22,461 nt of DNA from RGIG5612 sp045616165 (lineage in GTDB: Bacteria > Bacillota > Clostridia > Lachnospirales > Lachnospiraceae), in contig JAZLGF010000033.1 in the NCBI GenBank assembly GCA_045616165.1, positions 1 through 22,461 on the forward strand, written 5' to 3'. The translations under genes were made by a program, and so were the position numbers. Position 1 is the first letter of the stretch, and each line of letters opens with the position of its first letter. Under the pieces are notes generated by a model. The model saw only the letters and a list, made by a program, of their open reading frames with translations. It did not search any database and had not been told where the DNA came from. This document shows, one piece after another, positions 8,043 to 15,526 of the stretch.

Positions 8043-8417
8043 TTCTACTTCCGTTACACATTCATTTTTCAATTTGCTTACTAAAAAATCTAACGCATTC
8101 GTAACATGTGGTCTAATATCTCCACCTATTAAGACATACATAATTTCATCGCCCACTTTTATTTTACCTTTTGCAAGCCAAACCCTAACATAATATATGC
8201 CTTCTTTTTCGTGTGTTTCCTCAATGGCTTTATCTACTTTTTCTTTGTCATATTCAAAGTTCATCGCTAAAACCGGCCTGGTTCTGTCATCATCAAATCT
8301 AACCCTTGCCTTTGCGTCTTCTCTTACTACTCCAATATGATAAAGATACATTCCGCATCTTTTAGCGCTCTTTTTTGTTTTGGCAATTCTAAGCCATTTA
8401 TCCATTGAAGGTTTCAT
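8031..8417 (-). CDS. MoaE-like protein (molybdopterin synthase large-subunit family)
   Basis: A 128-residue protein whose order of motifs fits MoaE: GVVREDAK (Arg32, like the conserved GxVR), a central EYDKEKVDKAI segment, a YYVRVWLAKGKIKVGDEIMYV strand pair, then DIRPHVTNALDFLVSKLK. The lysine matching the catalytic Lys119 of E. coli MoaE is present (Lys117), but the position of Lys126 is Val124. No moaA, moaC, moaD or mogA gene lies in the window. AAGGAG precedes the ATG at 8417, and the gene follows the TraX gene by ten bases. It may be a divergent MoaE with another role; similar short proteins are annotated MoaE in gut clostridia. Function uncertain. Confidence 0.7.
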   Translation of the reverse strand: MKPSMDKWLRIAKTKKSAKRCGMYLYHIGVVREDAKARVRFDDDRTRPVLAMNFEYDKEKVDKAIEETHEKEGIYYVRVWLAKGKIKVGDEIMYVLIGGDIRPHVTNALDFLVSKLKNECVTEVELFS

Positions 8418-8427
8418 AGCCGTCTCC

Positions 8428-9084
8428 TTAAACTAAATAACTAATTCCATAAAGAATTACTAAATGCACAGGATAGAAAATATAAAACAGATATTTGAGT
8501 TTATATTTTCCTCTTTCGTTATTATAAAACCAAAGCAGTGGCAAAGAAAGTAGTGATATCCATTGATACCATATATCTATAGACTGAATGCTAAGTAATA
8601 CCAACCCTGCACCAAATAAAATAAATTTATATTTTTTTTCATCCAACATCATCGCGCAAAGCGGAAGCATCATTCCCATAAAGCCATAATCAAACTCTAT
8701 TACAAATCCAAGCTTATATGAAAATCTTGAGTATACATATATCGCCGCCGCCAAAAGCACAACTAAAAGTAAAAGTAAAAATCCTTTTTTATTTTTAATC
8801 GCTGCTTGCCATGCATAGCATATTAATACTCCTATAGCAAACGTTAAAAGGATGTTGAAATAAATTCCTGTTATTTTTGTGCCTTCTATAACTTCGCTTA
8901 ATGTATATCCGATTTGGCAAATAACACCTAAAATAAATATTCTTAAAAAATATTTAAGCTTGTTTGATGTATGCTTAACTCCTTCTGCGATAAAAAAAGC
9001 AAAAATAGGTAGGGCAAGTCTTCCGATGCATCTAAAGATAAGTTGTTCCGGAAAAAGGATAACTCCTATGTGGTCTATTAGCAT
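8428..9084 (-). CDS. TraX family membrane protein
   Basis: TraX-family proteins are polytopic membrane proteins; the plasmid F member N-acetylates pilin, while chromosomal clostridial members have no known role. From the first ATG (9084) the protein has 218 residues and about seven or eight hydrophobic segments. It opens with MLIDHIGVILFPE and has the family's GRLALPIFAFFIAEG motif. The frame stays open upstream to 9136, and homologues as I remember them have a short LKIIA-type segment before the DHIG motif. An AUA at 9121-9123, placed seven bases after a strong AGGAGGG, would give 13 extra residues (231 total). I keep the ATG coordinates but think the upstream start more likely. It is followed closely by the MoaE-like gene. 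Confidence 0.82.
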   Translation of the reverse strand: MLIDHIGVILFPEQLIFRCIGRLALPIFAFFIAEGVKHTSNKLKYFLRIFILGVICQIGYTLSEVIEGTKITGIYFNILLTFAIGVLICYAWQAAIKNKKGFLLLLLVVLLAAAIYVYSRFSYKLGFVIEFDYGFMGMMLPLCAMMLDEKKYKFILFGAGLVLLSIQSIDIWYQWISLLSLPLLWFYNNERGKYKLKYLFYIFYPVHLVILYGISYLV

Positions 9085-9120
9085 TGAAACGCATGCAATT
9101 ATTTTTAATACATTGCTGTT

Positions 9121-9137
9121 TATTTCTTTACCCTCCT
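9121..9137 (-). promoter_or_regulatory. Strong ribosome site aimed at an AUA codon
   Basis: AGGAGGG (complement of 9131-9137) is followed after seven bases by ATA (9123-9121) in frame with the TraX protein. Between the in-frame stop at 9138-9136 and the ATG at 9084 there is no ATG, GTG or TTG in this frame, and the ATG itself has no Shine-Dalgarno sequence. The ATG at 9113 is in another frame and meets a stop two codons later. Confidence 0.55.
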
Positions 9138-9142
9138 AAAAG

Positions 9143-9179
9143 AAATTGCCTCCGAAGTATAAAGCTTTGGAGGCAATTT
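9143..9179 (-). terminator. Terminator after the CAT-fold gene
   Basis: AAATTGCCTCC (9143-9153) pairs perfectly over 11 bases with GGAGGCAATTT (9169-9179). On the minus strand the stem is followed by a T-rich run (TTTCTTTT) just before the TraX ribosome site, so it ends the acyl-CoA ligase/CAT-fold transcript. Confidence 0.85.
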
Positions 9180-9181
9180 AA

Positions 9182-10060
9182 TTAATAGTCGATTTCTTCA
9201 TCCATAGGAAGCTCTAAAAGCTCTGGATTTTCAAGAAGTTTTTTCAAAAGCCTTATTGTTTTTGAATAATAATATCCGTCTGCTAAACGTTCATCAACAG
9301 TAAGTCCTAAATCTATTGTTTCTTTTACTTGCATCTGGTTATTCTCATCAAGCACTGGTCTATTTTTTATTTCACCAACAAGAACGAATAATGAACATGT
9401 TCCCCAGTTTGTAAGATGGTGATATCCGCTCTTTATATGAAGTGATCCGATGTTTGACAATACAACCGAAGTGTAATAAGGGTCTGTTTCAATTAAGCCT
9501 CGTGGACACTTTCCTATCTTATCTAAGAAACAACAAAATTCACAAAAAGCTCTTGTAAGTCTTCTAGGCATTTTGCTAACTATATCCATACTCTCTGATG
9601 ATTTATCAATCACATCGCTTCTACTAACACTAATCTGTTCAAATAATTTTTCATGAAGTGTTTTAAGTGTATCTTCTGGCTTTGCATGGATAATCGCTAA
9701 TGCTTCTTCACCTTCGTCCGAGAATATCTTCTTTACTACAAATGAAGCACTAACTTCGTTTCTTTGATACATAAGTTTATTTGCAATAAAGCGATTCATT
9801 TTTGGACGAACCGTCAAGACTTTGATTATAGCAGTAACAATTATATGAAATACTGTATAAGGAAAATCCTTTTCATCTACGTTAAGTTTTTCGAGATAGG
9901 CTCTAATTGGTGCGAGATCAATTCTTTCCATCATGTATGCTTCGTTATCGCATCTGTTTGGATAAAGAATTGGTGTGATCACATGCATAGGGTCTAAGTC
10001 TTTAATTAGCTTCCCATCAAACCTGTCACCGAATTTACGGCGCTTATTTTTCTCACCCAT
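9182..10060 (-). CDS. CAT/E2-fold acyltransferase-like protein with altered catalytic motif
   Basis: A 292-residue protein of the chloramphenicol acetyltransferase / 2-oxoacid dehydrogenase E2 catalytic-domain fold. The C-terminal half shows the E2 pattern: VVLSNIGSLHI, then LFVLVGEIKNRPV, then LGLTVDERLADGYYY, where E2 enzymes have DHRxxDG. The catalytic His is thus Glu257, while Asp261-Gly262 remain. There is no lipoyl domain. AAGGAGAG precedes the ATG, and the gene follows the acyl-CoA ligase by 36 bases, so the pair is one transcript ended by the hairpin at 9143-9179. It might bind or transfer the acyl-CoA made by its neighbour, but with the usual base missing the chemistry is open. No sign of frameshift or decay elsewhere. 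Confidence 0.8.
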   Translation of the reverse strand: MGEKNKRRKFGDRFDGKLIKDLDPMHVITPILYPNRCDNEAYMMERIDLAPIRAYLEKLNVDEKDFPYTVFHIIVTAIIKVLTVRPKMNRFIANKLMYQRNEVSASFVVKKIFSDEGEEALAIIHAKPEDTLKTLHEKLFEQISVSRSDVIDKSSESMDIVSKMPRRLTRAFCEFCCFLDKIGKCPRGLIETDPYYTSVVLSNIGSLHIKSGYHHLTNWGTCSLFVLVGEIKNRPVLDENNQMQVKETIDLGLTVDERLADGYYYSKTIRLLKKLLENPELLELPMDEEIDY

Positions 10061-10096
10061 TATTCTCTCCTTAAGTTTAAGGCGACGATGTCCTAA

Positions 10097-11896
10097 TTAG
10101 TCTGCTAGTTGATTTGCCACCTCTGCTATTTCATCTTTTTTTAGTTCACCTGCGTCAGGAGCTGCTTTTTCCTCGTCTGTCATAGCTGCAATTTTTGCGA
10201 GTTCTTCTTCCTCAAGTTCTCTATATGCAACCTTTCCAACTAATGTTTTTGGAAGGTCTTTTCTAAATTCAATATCGTATGGCATTGAATATTTAGCTAC
10301 ATGTTTTTTGCAGTATGCCATAAGTTTAAGCCATGTTTCTTCGCTTTCTTCATATTCTGGTTTAAGAACTACGAAAGCTTTAACTTTTTGAATCTTATAA
10401 TCATCAGGAACACCAATTACGCAGCTCATAGAAACCATTGGATTTGCATCTAAAATGTTTTCCATCTGAGCTGGATAAATATTGTATCCTGAACTAATAA
10501 TCATTCTCTTTGCACGACCTTTGAAGAATGTAAATCCTTGCGTATCCATTGTTCCTAAGTCGCCTGTGTATACCCATGTAAGTCCATCTTCATGTTTACG
10601 AAGTGTTGTAGCGCTCTCGTCTGGATGTTTCATGTAACATTTCATAACGCTTGGGCCAGCAAGCAAGATTTCTCCTTCTTCGCCATATGGAAGTTCTTTA
10701 TCTGTTCCCGGTTCAACAATCTTAATATATGTATCTGGGAATGGAACGCCGATACTTCCTTCTTTATTCATCGTAGGTGGTGTAAGACAACATGCTGTAA
10801 CCGTTTCAGTTGTTCCATAACCTTCACGTACCTGGATACTTGCATGGTGGTCATATAAGAACTTATCTAATTTCTTCTTTAACTCAATTGAAAGTGAATC
10901 GCCACCCGAGAATACACCTTTAAGTGCGCTAAGGTCAGCTTTTTCCATTGTATCAAGACGAAGAAGTGCTTCATATAATGTTGGAACACCAGCAACGAAA
11001 TTACATTTCTTATTAACCATTAATTTAGCATAGCTCTTTGGTGTGAAACGAGGAACTAAGATACAACGTCCACCGTTAAATAGCATCGAGTGGATACAAA
11101 CGCCAAGACCAAATCCATGGAAGATTGGCATAGCTGCAAGCATCTTATCGCCAGGTCTAAACATTGGGTTTACGCCAACGATTTGTGCTGCGAGCGCGTT
11201 AAAGTTTAAGTTTGTAAGTTCAATACCTTTTTGGATTCCTGTTGTTCCGCCTGAATAAAGAACTACTGCTGTTTCATTTTTATCTTTATGTACTTCATAA
11301 TTCCAAAAACATGCTTTACCGATGTTCATAAATTCATCCCATCTGATAATTGGTGCATCCTTCGGAATCTTTTTTATTTTACGACCTTCTGTAAGCATGT
11401 ATCCTGCTTTAATAGGTCTTGAAAGTTCATCTTTTACGCTTGCTATAACTACGTTTACAATCTTTGTATTTTGACGGATTGCTTCGATTTTGTTATAGAA
11501 CTGGTCAAGTGTAATAACTGTAACACTATCAGATTCGTTTAAATAAAATTCTATTTCTTTCTCCGCTGAAAGAGGATGAATCATATTAGCTACTGCGCCT
11601 ATGCAGTTAAGTGCATAGAAAGCATAAATAGCCTGTGGACAGTTAGGAAGTGCAATAGTAACTTTATCGCCTTCTCTTACTCCCAAAGTTTTTAATGACC
11701 TAGCACACTTCTGAATTTCAAGAAGCATTTTTTTGTATGTTGTTGTGCTTCCCATGAAATCAAACGCTATATTATTCGGATAGTCTTGAGCAGCCTTCTT
11801 AATTCCCTCATACATTGTTCCTTCAAAATAATCAAGGTGTAAAGGTAATTCTCCCATATGATCTTTCCAAGGCATTTTTGCTGTAATTGTCTCCAT
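10097..11896 (-). CDS. Long-chain acyl-CoA synthetase-like AMP-forming ligase
   Basis: An ANL-superfamily enzyme that activates a carboxylic acid with ATP and joins it to CoA. The P-loop YSGGTTGIQKG, the EGYGTTE motif, the YTGDLG motif with its ATP-ribose Asp, the SSGYNIYPAQMEN hinge region and the C-terminal PKTLVGKVAYREL with the catalytic Lys are all present in order, so it should be active. I start it at the ATG at 11896 (599 residues) because AAAGGAG lies eight bases before it; an ATG at 11923 would add nine residues. A good promoter precedes it. It resembles FadD-type fatty acid ligases, but the chain length or class of substrate cannot be read from sequence. The CAT-fold gene follows in the same transcript. 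Confidence 0.92.
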   Translation of the reverse strand: METITAKMPWKDHMGELPLHLDYFEGTMYEGIKKAAQDYPNNIAFDFMGSTTTYKKMLLEIQKCARSLKTLGVREGDKVTIALPNCPQAIYAFYALNCIGAVANMIHPLSAEKEIEFYLNESDSVTVITLDQFYNKIEAIRQNTKIVNVVIASVKDELSRPIKAGYMLTEGRKIKKIPKDAPIIRWDEFMNIGKACFWNYEVHKDKNETAVVLYSGGTTGIQKGIELTNLNFNALAAQIVGVNPMFRPGDKMLAAMPIFHGFGLGVCIHSMLFNGGRCILVPRFTPKSYAKLMVNKKCNFVAGVPTLYEALLRLDTMEKADLSALKGVFSGGDSLSIELKKKLDKFLYDHHASIQVREGYGTTETVTACCLTPPTMNKEGSIGVPFPDTYIKIVEPGTDKELPYGEEGEILLAGPSVMKCYMKHPDESATTLRKHEDGLTWVYTGDLGTMDTQGFTFFKGRAKRMIISSGYNIYPAQMENILDANPMVSMSCVIGVPDDYKIQKVKAFVVLKPEYEESEETWLKLMAYCKKHVAKYSMPYDIEFRKDLPKTLVGKVAYRELEEEELAKIAAMTDEEKAAPDAGELKKDEIAEVANQLAD

Positions 11897-11956
11897 CTCG
11901 AAGTCTCCTTTCATTTTCAGCAACTTTCTTATTTTTTCTTTTTCGCTAACCTATGT

Positions 11957-11985
11957 ATTCTATACCAAACGGTCTAAAAATACAA
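11957..11985 (-). promoter_or_regulatory. Promoter of the acyl-CoA ligase operon
   Basis: On the minus strand a -35 TTGTAT (complement of 11980-11985) is 17 bases from a -10 TAGAAT (complement of 11957-11962). It lies about 60 bases upstream of the ligase ATG and downstream of the livM terminator, supporting a transcript separate from the importer. Confidence 0.6.
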
Positions 11986-12021
11986 GGAAAAGGCATATAT
12001 GCAAATAAAATATTAAGCAAC

Positions 12022-12048
12022 AAAAATCCTCCGAAAATTCGGAGGATT
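12022..12048 (-). terminator. Terminator after livM
   Basis: A near-perfect palindrome with 11-base arms (12025-12035 and 12038-12048) is followed on the minus strand by TTTTTG. It lies just after the livM stop codon and closes the importer operon. Confidence 0.9.
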
Positions 12049-12071
12049 CTCGTGATTTTAATCAATAAATT

Positions 12072-13103
12072 TTATTGAATATTTGCTTTTTGTTTAAGTC
12101 CTACTCCCTTTTTTGGCTCTGATAATCTCTTTTGTGAGAAAATATCAAAATGTAATTTATCCATTAATGTTCCCATAATTCCCTTTGGAAGGAAGATGAT
12201 AACAAGGATTGCTATTGCTCCTAAGATGATATTTGACCATCCAGGAAGTTTAGCTAAAACTTCAGATAAAATTACATAAATAATACCACCAAGGATTGGG
12301 CCTGCCATCGTTCCAACTCCACCGATAATAACTATAAATACCATAGCTACTGTCCAGTCAATACTAAATGATGATGATGGAAGAACTGAACCTTTTTGTA
12401 GTGCAAAAAGTGCGCCAGCCAAAGTAATAAATAATGAGCAGATAATATAGCAAAGGAGTTTTGATTTGAAAATATTAACTCCTACTGAACTTGCTGCATC
12501 AGCATCATCTCTCATGGCTGTAAGTCCAAGACCAATCTTGCTTCTAAGTAAAAGATAAACTACTACTAATGCTAGTACGCAAAGGATAAGTGCGTATACA
12601 TATAATTCTGGCATTCTAGGAATCTGGCTTGTTGCAACTGTCATACCTGCGCCTTGTCTTACAAATTCCCAGCTGTTGAACCATAATCTAACTGCTTCTG
12701 CAACTAACCATGTAGCAACAGCAAAGTACATGCCCCTCATTCTAAATAATATGAATGATAAAAGAAGTGCAAATACAACACCAATAACAGCGCCTACCAA
12801 AATACCCATCCACATAGACATTTTATATGTAGATGTCATAACTGCTACTGAATATCCTGCAATACCAACGAATACTTGTTGACCTAAACTTGTCATTCCT
12901 GTGAAACCACTCATAAGGTTCCACATAGTTCCCATTGTGATATAAAGATATATCTTAAATAAGTAACGCATTGTATTGTTGTCAAATGCGCCAACTAATC
13001 CAAGTACAAGGAGTACTACAAAAACAACTGCACATACAATGAGCATTGGGAGTCCGTCTAAAACTTTAACCGGCTTGCGGCTGCTTGTTAAACTATTTTC
13101 CAT
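12072..13103 (-). CDS. livM: Branched-chain amino acid-type ABC transporter permease LivM
   Basis: One of the two membrane subunits of a HAAT-family importer. At 343 residues with roughly nine to ten hydrophobic helices it has normal length. The family stretch NLMSGFTGMTSLGQQVFVGIAGYSVA appears near residues 60-85, a GLTAMRDDADAASSVGVN segment is the cytoplasmic loop that contacts the ATPase, and GGVGTMAGPILGG follows. The C-terminus ends in a short basic cytoplasmic tail. The start overlaps the livH stop in TAATG, so the two permeases are translationally coupled. Substrate may be a branched amino acid, or another small amide or carboxylate. Confidence 0.93.
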   Translation of the reverse strand: MENSLTSSRKPVKVLDGLPMLIVCAVVFVVLLVLGLVGAFDNNTMRYLFKIYLYITMGTMWNLMSGFTGMTSLGQQVFVGIAGYSVAVMTSTYKMSMWMGILVGAVIGVVFALLLSFILFRMRGMYFAVATWLVAEAVRLWFNSWEFVRQGAGMTVATSQIPRMPELYVYALILCVLALVVVYLLLRSKIGLGLTAMRDDADAASSVGVNIFKSKLLCYIICSLFITLAGALFALQKGSVLPSSSFSIDWTVAMVFIVIIGGVGTMAGPILGGIIYVILSEVLAKLPGWSNIILGAIAILVIIFLPKGIMGTLMDKLHFDIFSQKRLSEPKKGVGLKQKANIQ

Positions 13104-13972
13104 TATTTTGCTTTCCTCCTTCTTGTATTTCCACTGAAAATTCCTTGAGGTCTAACTGCAAGGAAGAGAACCATAAGTACATAAGCTATAAGCTGTCCAT
13201 AGTTAGCTCCTCCGATAACCTGTGCTAAACCAAGGATAAGGCCTGCTACCAATGTTCCAGGGATAGAACCCATACCTCCGATAACAACTACACCGAAAGC
13301 AGTAAGCAAGTAGTTTCCACCACTACTTGGATAGAAAACCCATTTCATACTAACGCACATACCTGCGATTGCTGCTGTAGCCATTGCGATACCCATTGCG
13401 ATAGCGTATGTTTTTCCAACGTTAACTCCCATAAGTGAAGCTGCCTCGCCATCATCAGATGTTGCTCTGATTGATTTTCCAAGGTAAGTCTTCTTAAGGA
13501 ATAACGAAAGAACAATAATTGTAACAATACTTATTGCAAATACGATAAGGTCTAAAACCGAAATATTAAGACCTTCACATATTTTAATTGATGCTGTATT
13601 GTAAGGAACATTTGCTCTTTGTGCATCTGCTGAGAAAAGTAAAAGCATTGCATCAGCCAAGATAATCGATACACCAAATGTTACGAGCAATGCTGGTTCT
13701 GAACCTATCTTCATAACTCGGTTGATAAGACCACTTTGAAGTCCCATACCTGCAAGGAACATAAGTGGAACAGTTACGATTAATGTAAGAATAGGATCAA
13801 CTCCTATTAACTGTGCCAGTATTGTTGAAAGATATGCACCGATGATAATAAATTCACCATGTGCAAGGTTCGTAAGTTTAACAATACCGAACATCATTGT
13901 CATACCTACGCCCAAGAGAGCATAAATACCGCCGAGTAAGATACCGTTAATAACAACTTGTAATACTTGCAT
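13103..13972 (-). CDS. livH: Branched-chain amino acid-type ABC transporter permease LivH
   Basis: The second permease subunit, 289 residues with about eight helices. It opens with the typical LQVVINGILLGGIYALLGVGMTMMFGIVKLTNLAHGEF pattern of LivH (about residues 3-41), has the IRATSDDGEAASLMGVN coupling loop, and ends in GGMGSIPGTLVAG and a basic tail. GGGAGG lies six bases before the ATG at 13972. It follows livF by 15 bases and overlaps livM by one base. Its partner ATPases, both permeases and a binding protein are all present, so the importer is complete. Confidence 0.94.
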   Translation of the reverse strand: MQVLQVVINGILLGGIYALLGVGMTMMFGIVKLTNLAHGEFIIIGAYLSTILAQLIGVDPILTLIVTVPLMFLAGMGLQSGLINRVMKIGSEPALLVTFGVSIILADAMLLLFSADAQRANVPYNTASIKICEGLNISVLDLIVFAISIVTIIVLSLFLKKTYLGKSIRATSDDGEAASLMGVNVGKTYAIAMGIAMATAAIAGMCVSMKWVFYPSSGGNYLLTAFGVVVIGGMGSIPGTLVAGLILGLAQVIGGANYGQLIAYVLMVLFLAVRPQGIFSGNTRRRKAK

Positions 13973-13987
13973 GTTTATCCTCCCTTC

Positions 13988-14701
13988 TTAAATACCAAAG
14001 TAAGCTTTCTTAATTTCGTCGTCTCCAAGTTCTTTGGATAGACCAGAAAGCACTATGTTGCCTTTTAACATAACATGACATATTTCACTAGTTTTAATAG
14101 CTTTATGAGTATCTTGTTCAACTAACAAAACTGTTGTTCCATTTTTATGAATTTCTTTGATTTTTGAATAAATACTTTTAATTGTATTTGGTGCCAAACC
14201 AAGTGAAACTTCATCAAAAAGAATTAAATCAGGATTGCTCATCAATGCTCTTCCGATAGCTACCATATGTCTTTGTCCACCAGAAAGTCCGCCAGCAAGG
14301 TCATTCCTTTTTTCTTTAAGAACAGGAAACATCTCATAAATTTTTTCCAGCGAATCTTTCATATGTGATCTTGCTGCCTTAGGGAAGCAACCCATAATTA
14401 AATTGTCTTCTACACTCATTCTTACAAAACAGTGACTTCCTTGAAGAACAAGGCTTAATCCTCTATTTTTAATTTTATCGGCACTAAGTCCTGTTATATC
14501 TTCACCCTTAAAATATATCTTACCTGCACTTGGCACGTGAAGTCCGGCGATTGTGCTCATTAATGTAGATTTTCCCGCACCGTTTGAGCCAATAAGGGAA
14601 ACTATTTTACCTTCCGGAACTTCCAAAGAAGCAGATTCGATAGCGATGAAATCTCCGTACTTAGCCTGAACGCCTTCAACTTTTAAAATAGGCTCACTCA
14701 T
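13988..14701 (-). CDS. livF: ABC transporter ATP-binding protein LivF
   Basis: A 237-residue ATPase subunit, normal for LivF. Walker A is GSNGAGKST near residues 38-46, the Q-loop is in SLVLQGSHCF, the signature is LSGGQRHMVAIGRAL, and Walker B is LILFDEVSLGLAP. The H-loop equivalent reads LLVEQDTHKA, with Gln-Asp in place of the usual His region, as is typical of LivF proteins. The ATG at 14701 lies inside the end of livG (eight-base overlap) with GGAGG upstream in the livG coding sequence, indicating coupled translation of the two ATPases in a likely one-to-one ratio. Confidence 0.94.
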   Translation of the reverse strand: MSEPILKVEGVQAKYGDFIAIESASLEVPEGKIVSLIGSNGAGKSTLMSTIAGLHVPSAGKIYFKGEDITGLSADKIKNRGLSLVLQGSHCFVRMSVEDNLIMGCFPKAARSHMKDSLEKIYEMFPVLKEKRNDLAGGLSGGQRHMVAIGRALMSNPDLILFDEVSLGLAPNTIKSIYSKIKEIHKNGTTVLLVEQDTHKAIKTSEICHVMLKGNIVLSGLSKELGDDEIKKAYFGI

Positions 14702-15431
14702 CTTCGTCTTCCTCCTCTACTCCAAGATATACTTCTTCAACTTCCTTAGATTCCATTACTGGTCTAGGTTCTCCAATAAGCAGTTCATGTCCTTCTGACA
14801 TACACATAAGGTGGTCTGTTGCTTCAACCATTGTCTGAATAACATGCTCAATCCAAATAATAGAATATCCGGCAACTTTTAAGTTTTTAACCATCTTTAT
14901 TACATCCTGAACTTCTGCTTCTGTAAGTCCTGCTGCAACTTCATCCAAAAGTAAAAGTTTAGGTTCTGTTCCAAGGGCTCTGGCGATTTCCATACGCTTT
15001 CTATCAAGAAGTGTAAGCTCGCCTGCTAAAATTTCTCTTTTATCTGTTAATTCAGTAATTTCCAAAGCTTTCATAACAACATCACGGCCAGCTTTTTCAC
15101 TACGATTAGCGCCATGTACTGCTGCTACTAAAACATTTTCATATACACTCATTCCTTCAAAAGGACGAGGTACCTGATATGTACGTCCGATACCTAAATG
15201 ACATCTAGTATCAGGTTTCATTTTTGTTATATCTTTTCCATCGAAAATAACTTTTCCTGCTGTAGGAACAATTAATCCGATTAGGGCATTGAACATGGTA
15301 GTCTTGCCGCATCCGTTAGGACCGATAACACCGTAAACTTCTCCTTCTTCTACAGAGAAAGAAAGATCATGGAGAATTTTTGCCGCACCATATCCAGCGT
15401 CAACATGATCAAATGTTAATATACTTCCCAT
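14694..15431 (-). CDS. livG: ABC transporter ATP-binding protein LivG
   Basis: A 245-residue ATPase subunit. Walker A is GPNGCGKTT near 36-44, the Q-loop is GRTYQVPRPF, Walker B is LLLLDEVAAGL and the H-loop is IWIEH. The ABC signature is LTLLDRKRMEIARAL rather than LSGGQ or the LxYGxQRRLEIARAL usual in LivG, a variant I remember from other HAAT ATPases. The C-terminus is a strongly acidic run. GGGAGG lies five bases before the ATG. It is separated from the binding-protein gene by 95 bases holding a stable hairpin, which probably lowers its expression relative to that gene. Confidence 0.92.
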   Translation of the reverse strand: MGSILTFDHVDAGYGAAKILHDLSFSVEEGEVYGVIGPNGCGKTTMFNALIGLIVPTAGKVIFDGKDITKMKPDTRCHLGIGRTYQVPRPFEGMSVYENVLVAAVHGANRSEKAGRDVVMKALEITELTDKREILAGELTLLDRKRMEIARALGTEPKLLLLDEVAAGLTEAEVQDVIKMVKNLKVAGYSIIWIEHVIQTMVEATDHLMCMSEGHELLIGEPRPVMESKEVEEVYLGVEEEDEDE

Positions 15432-15463
15432 ACTATCCTCCCTCGAGGTCTTTTTTATTTATA

Positions 15464-15491
15464 AGGTGGAGAGCAGATTTGCCCTCCACCT
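15464..15491 (-). promoter_or_regulatory. Intercistronic hairpin between binding protein and livG
   Basis: AGGTGGAG (15464-15471) pairs with CTCCACCT (15484-15491), with an inner GCA/TGC pair across single-base mismatches. On the minus strand it is followed by TATAAATAAAA, not a U-run, so it fits a 3'-end stabiliser or partial terminator of the binding-protein mRNA better than a full terminator. Confidence 0.65.
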
Positions 15492-15526
15492 CATTAAAAT
15501 CTATTTAATTTATTTTTTCGAATAAA

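Noticed and set aside
8428..9084. TraX gene as evidence of a conjugative element
   Set aside because: No other transfer genes are present, and TraX-family proteins are common in clostridial chromosomes.
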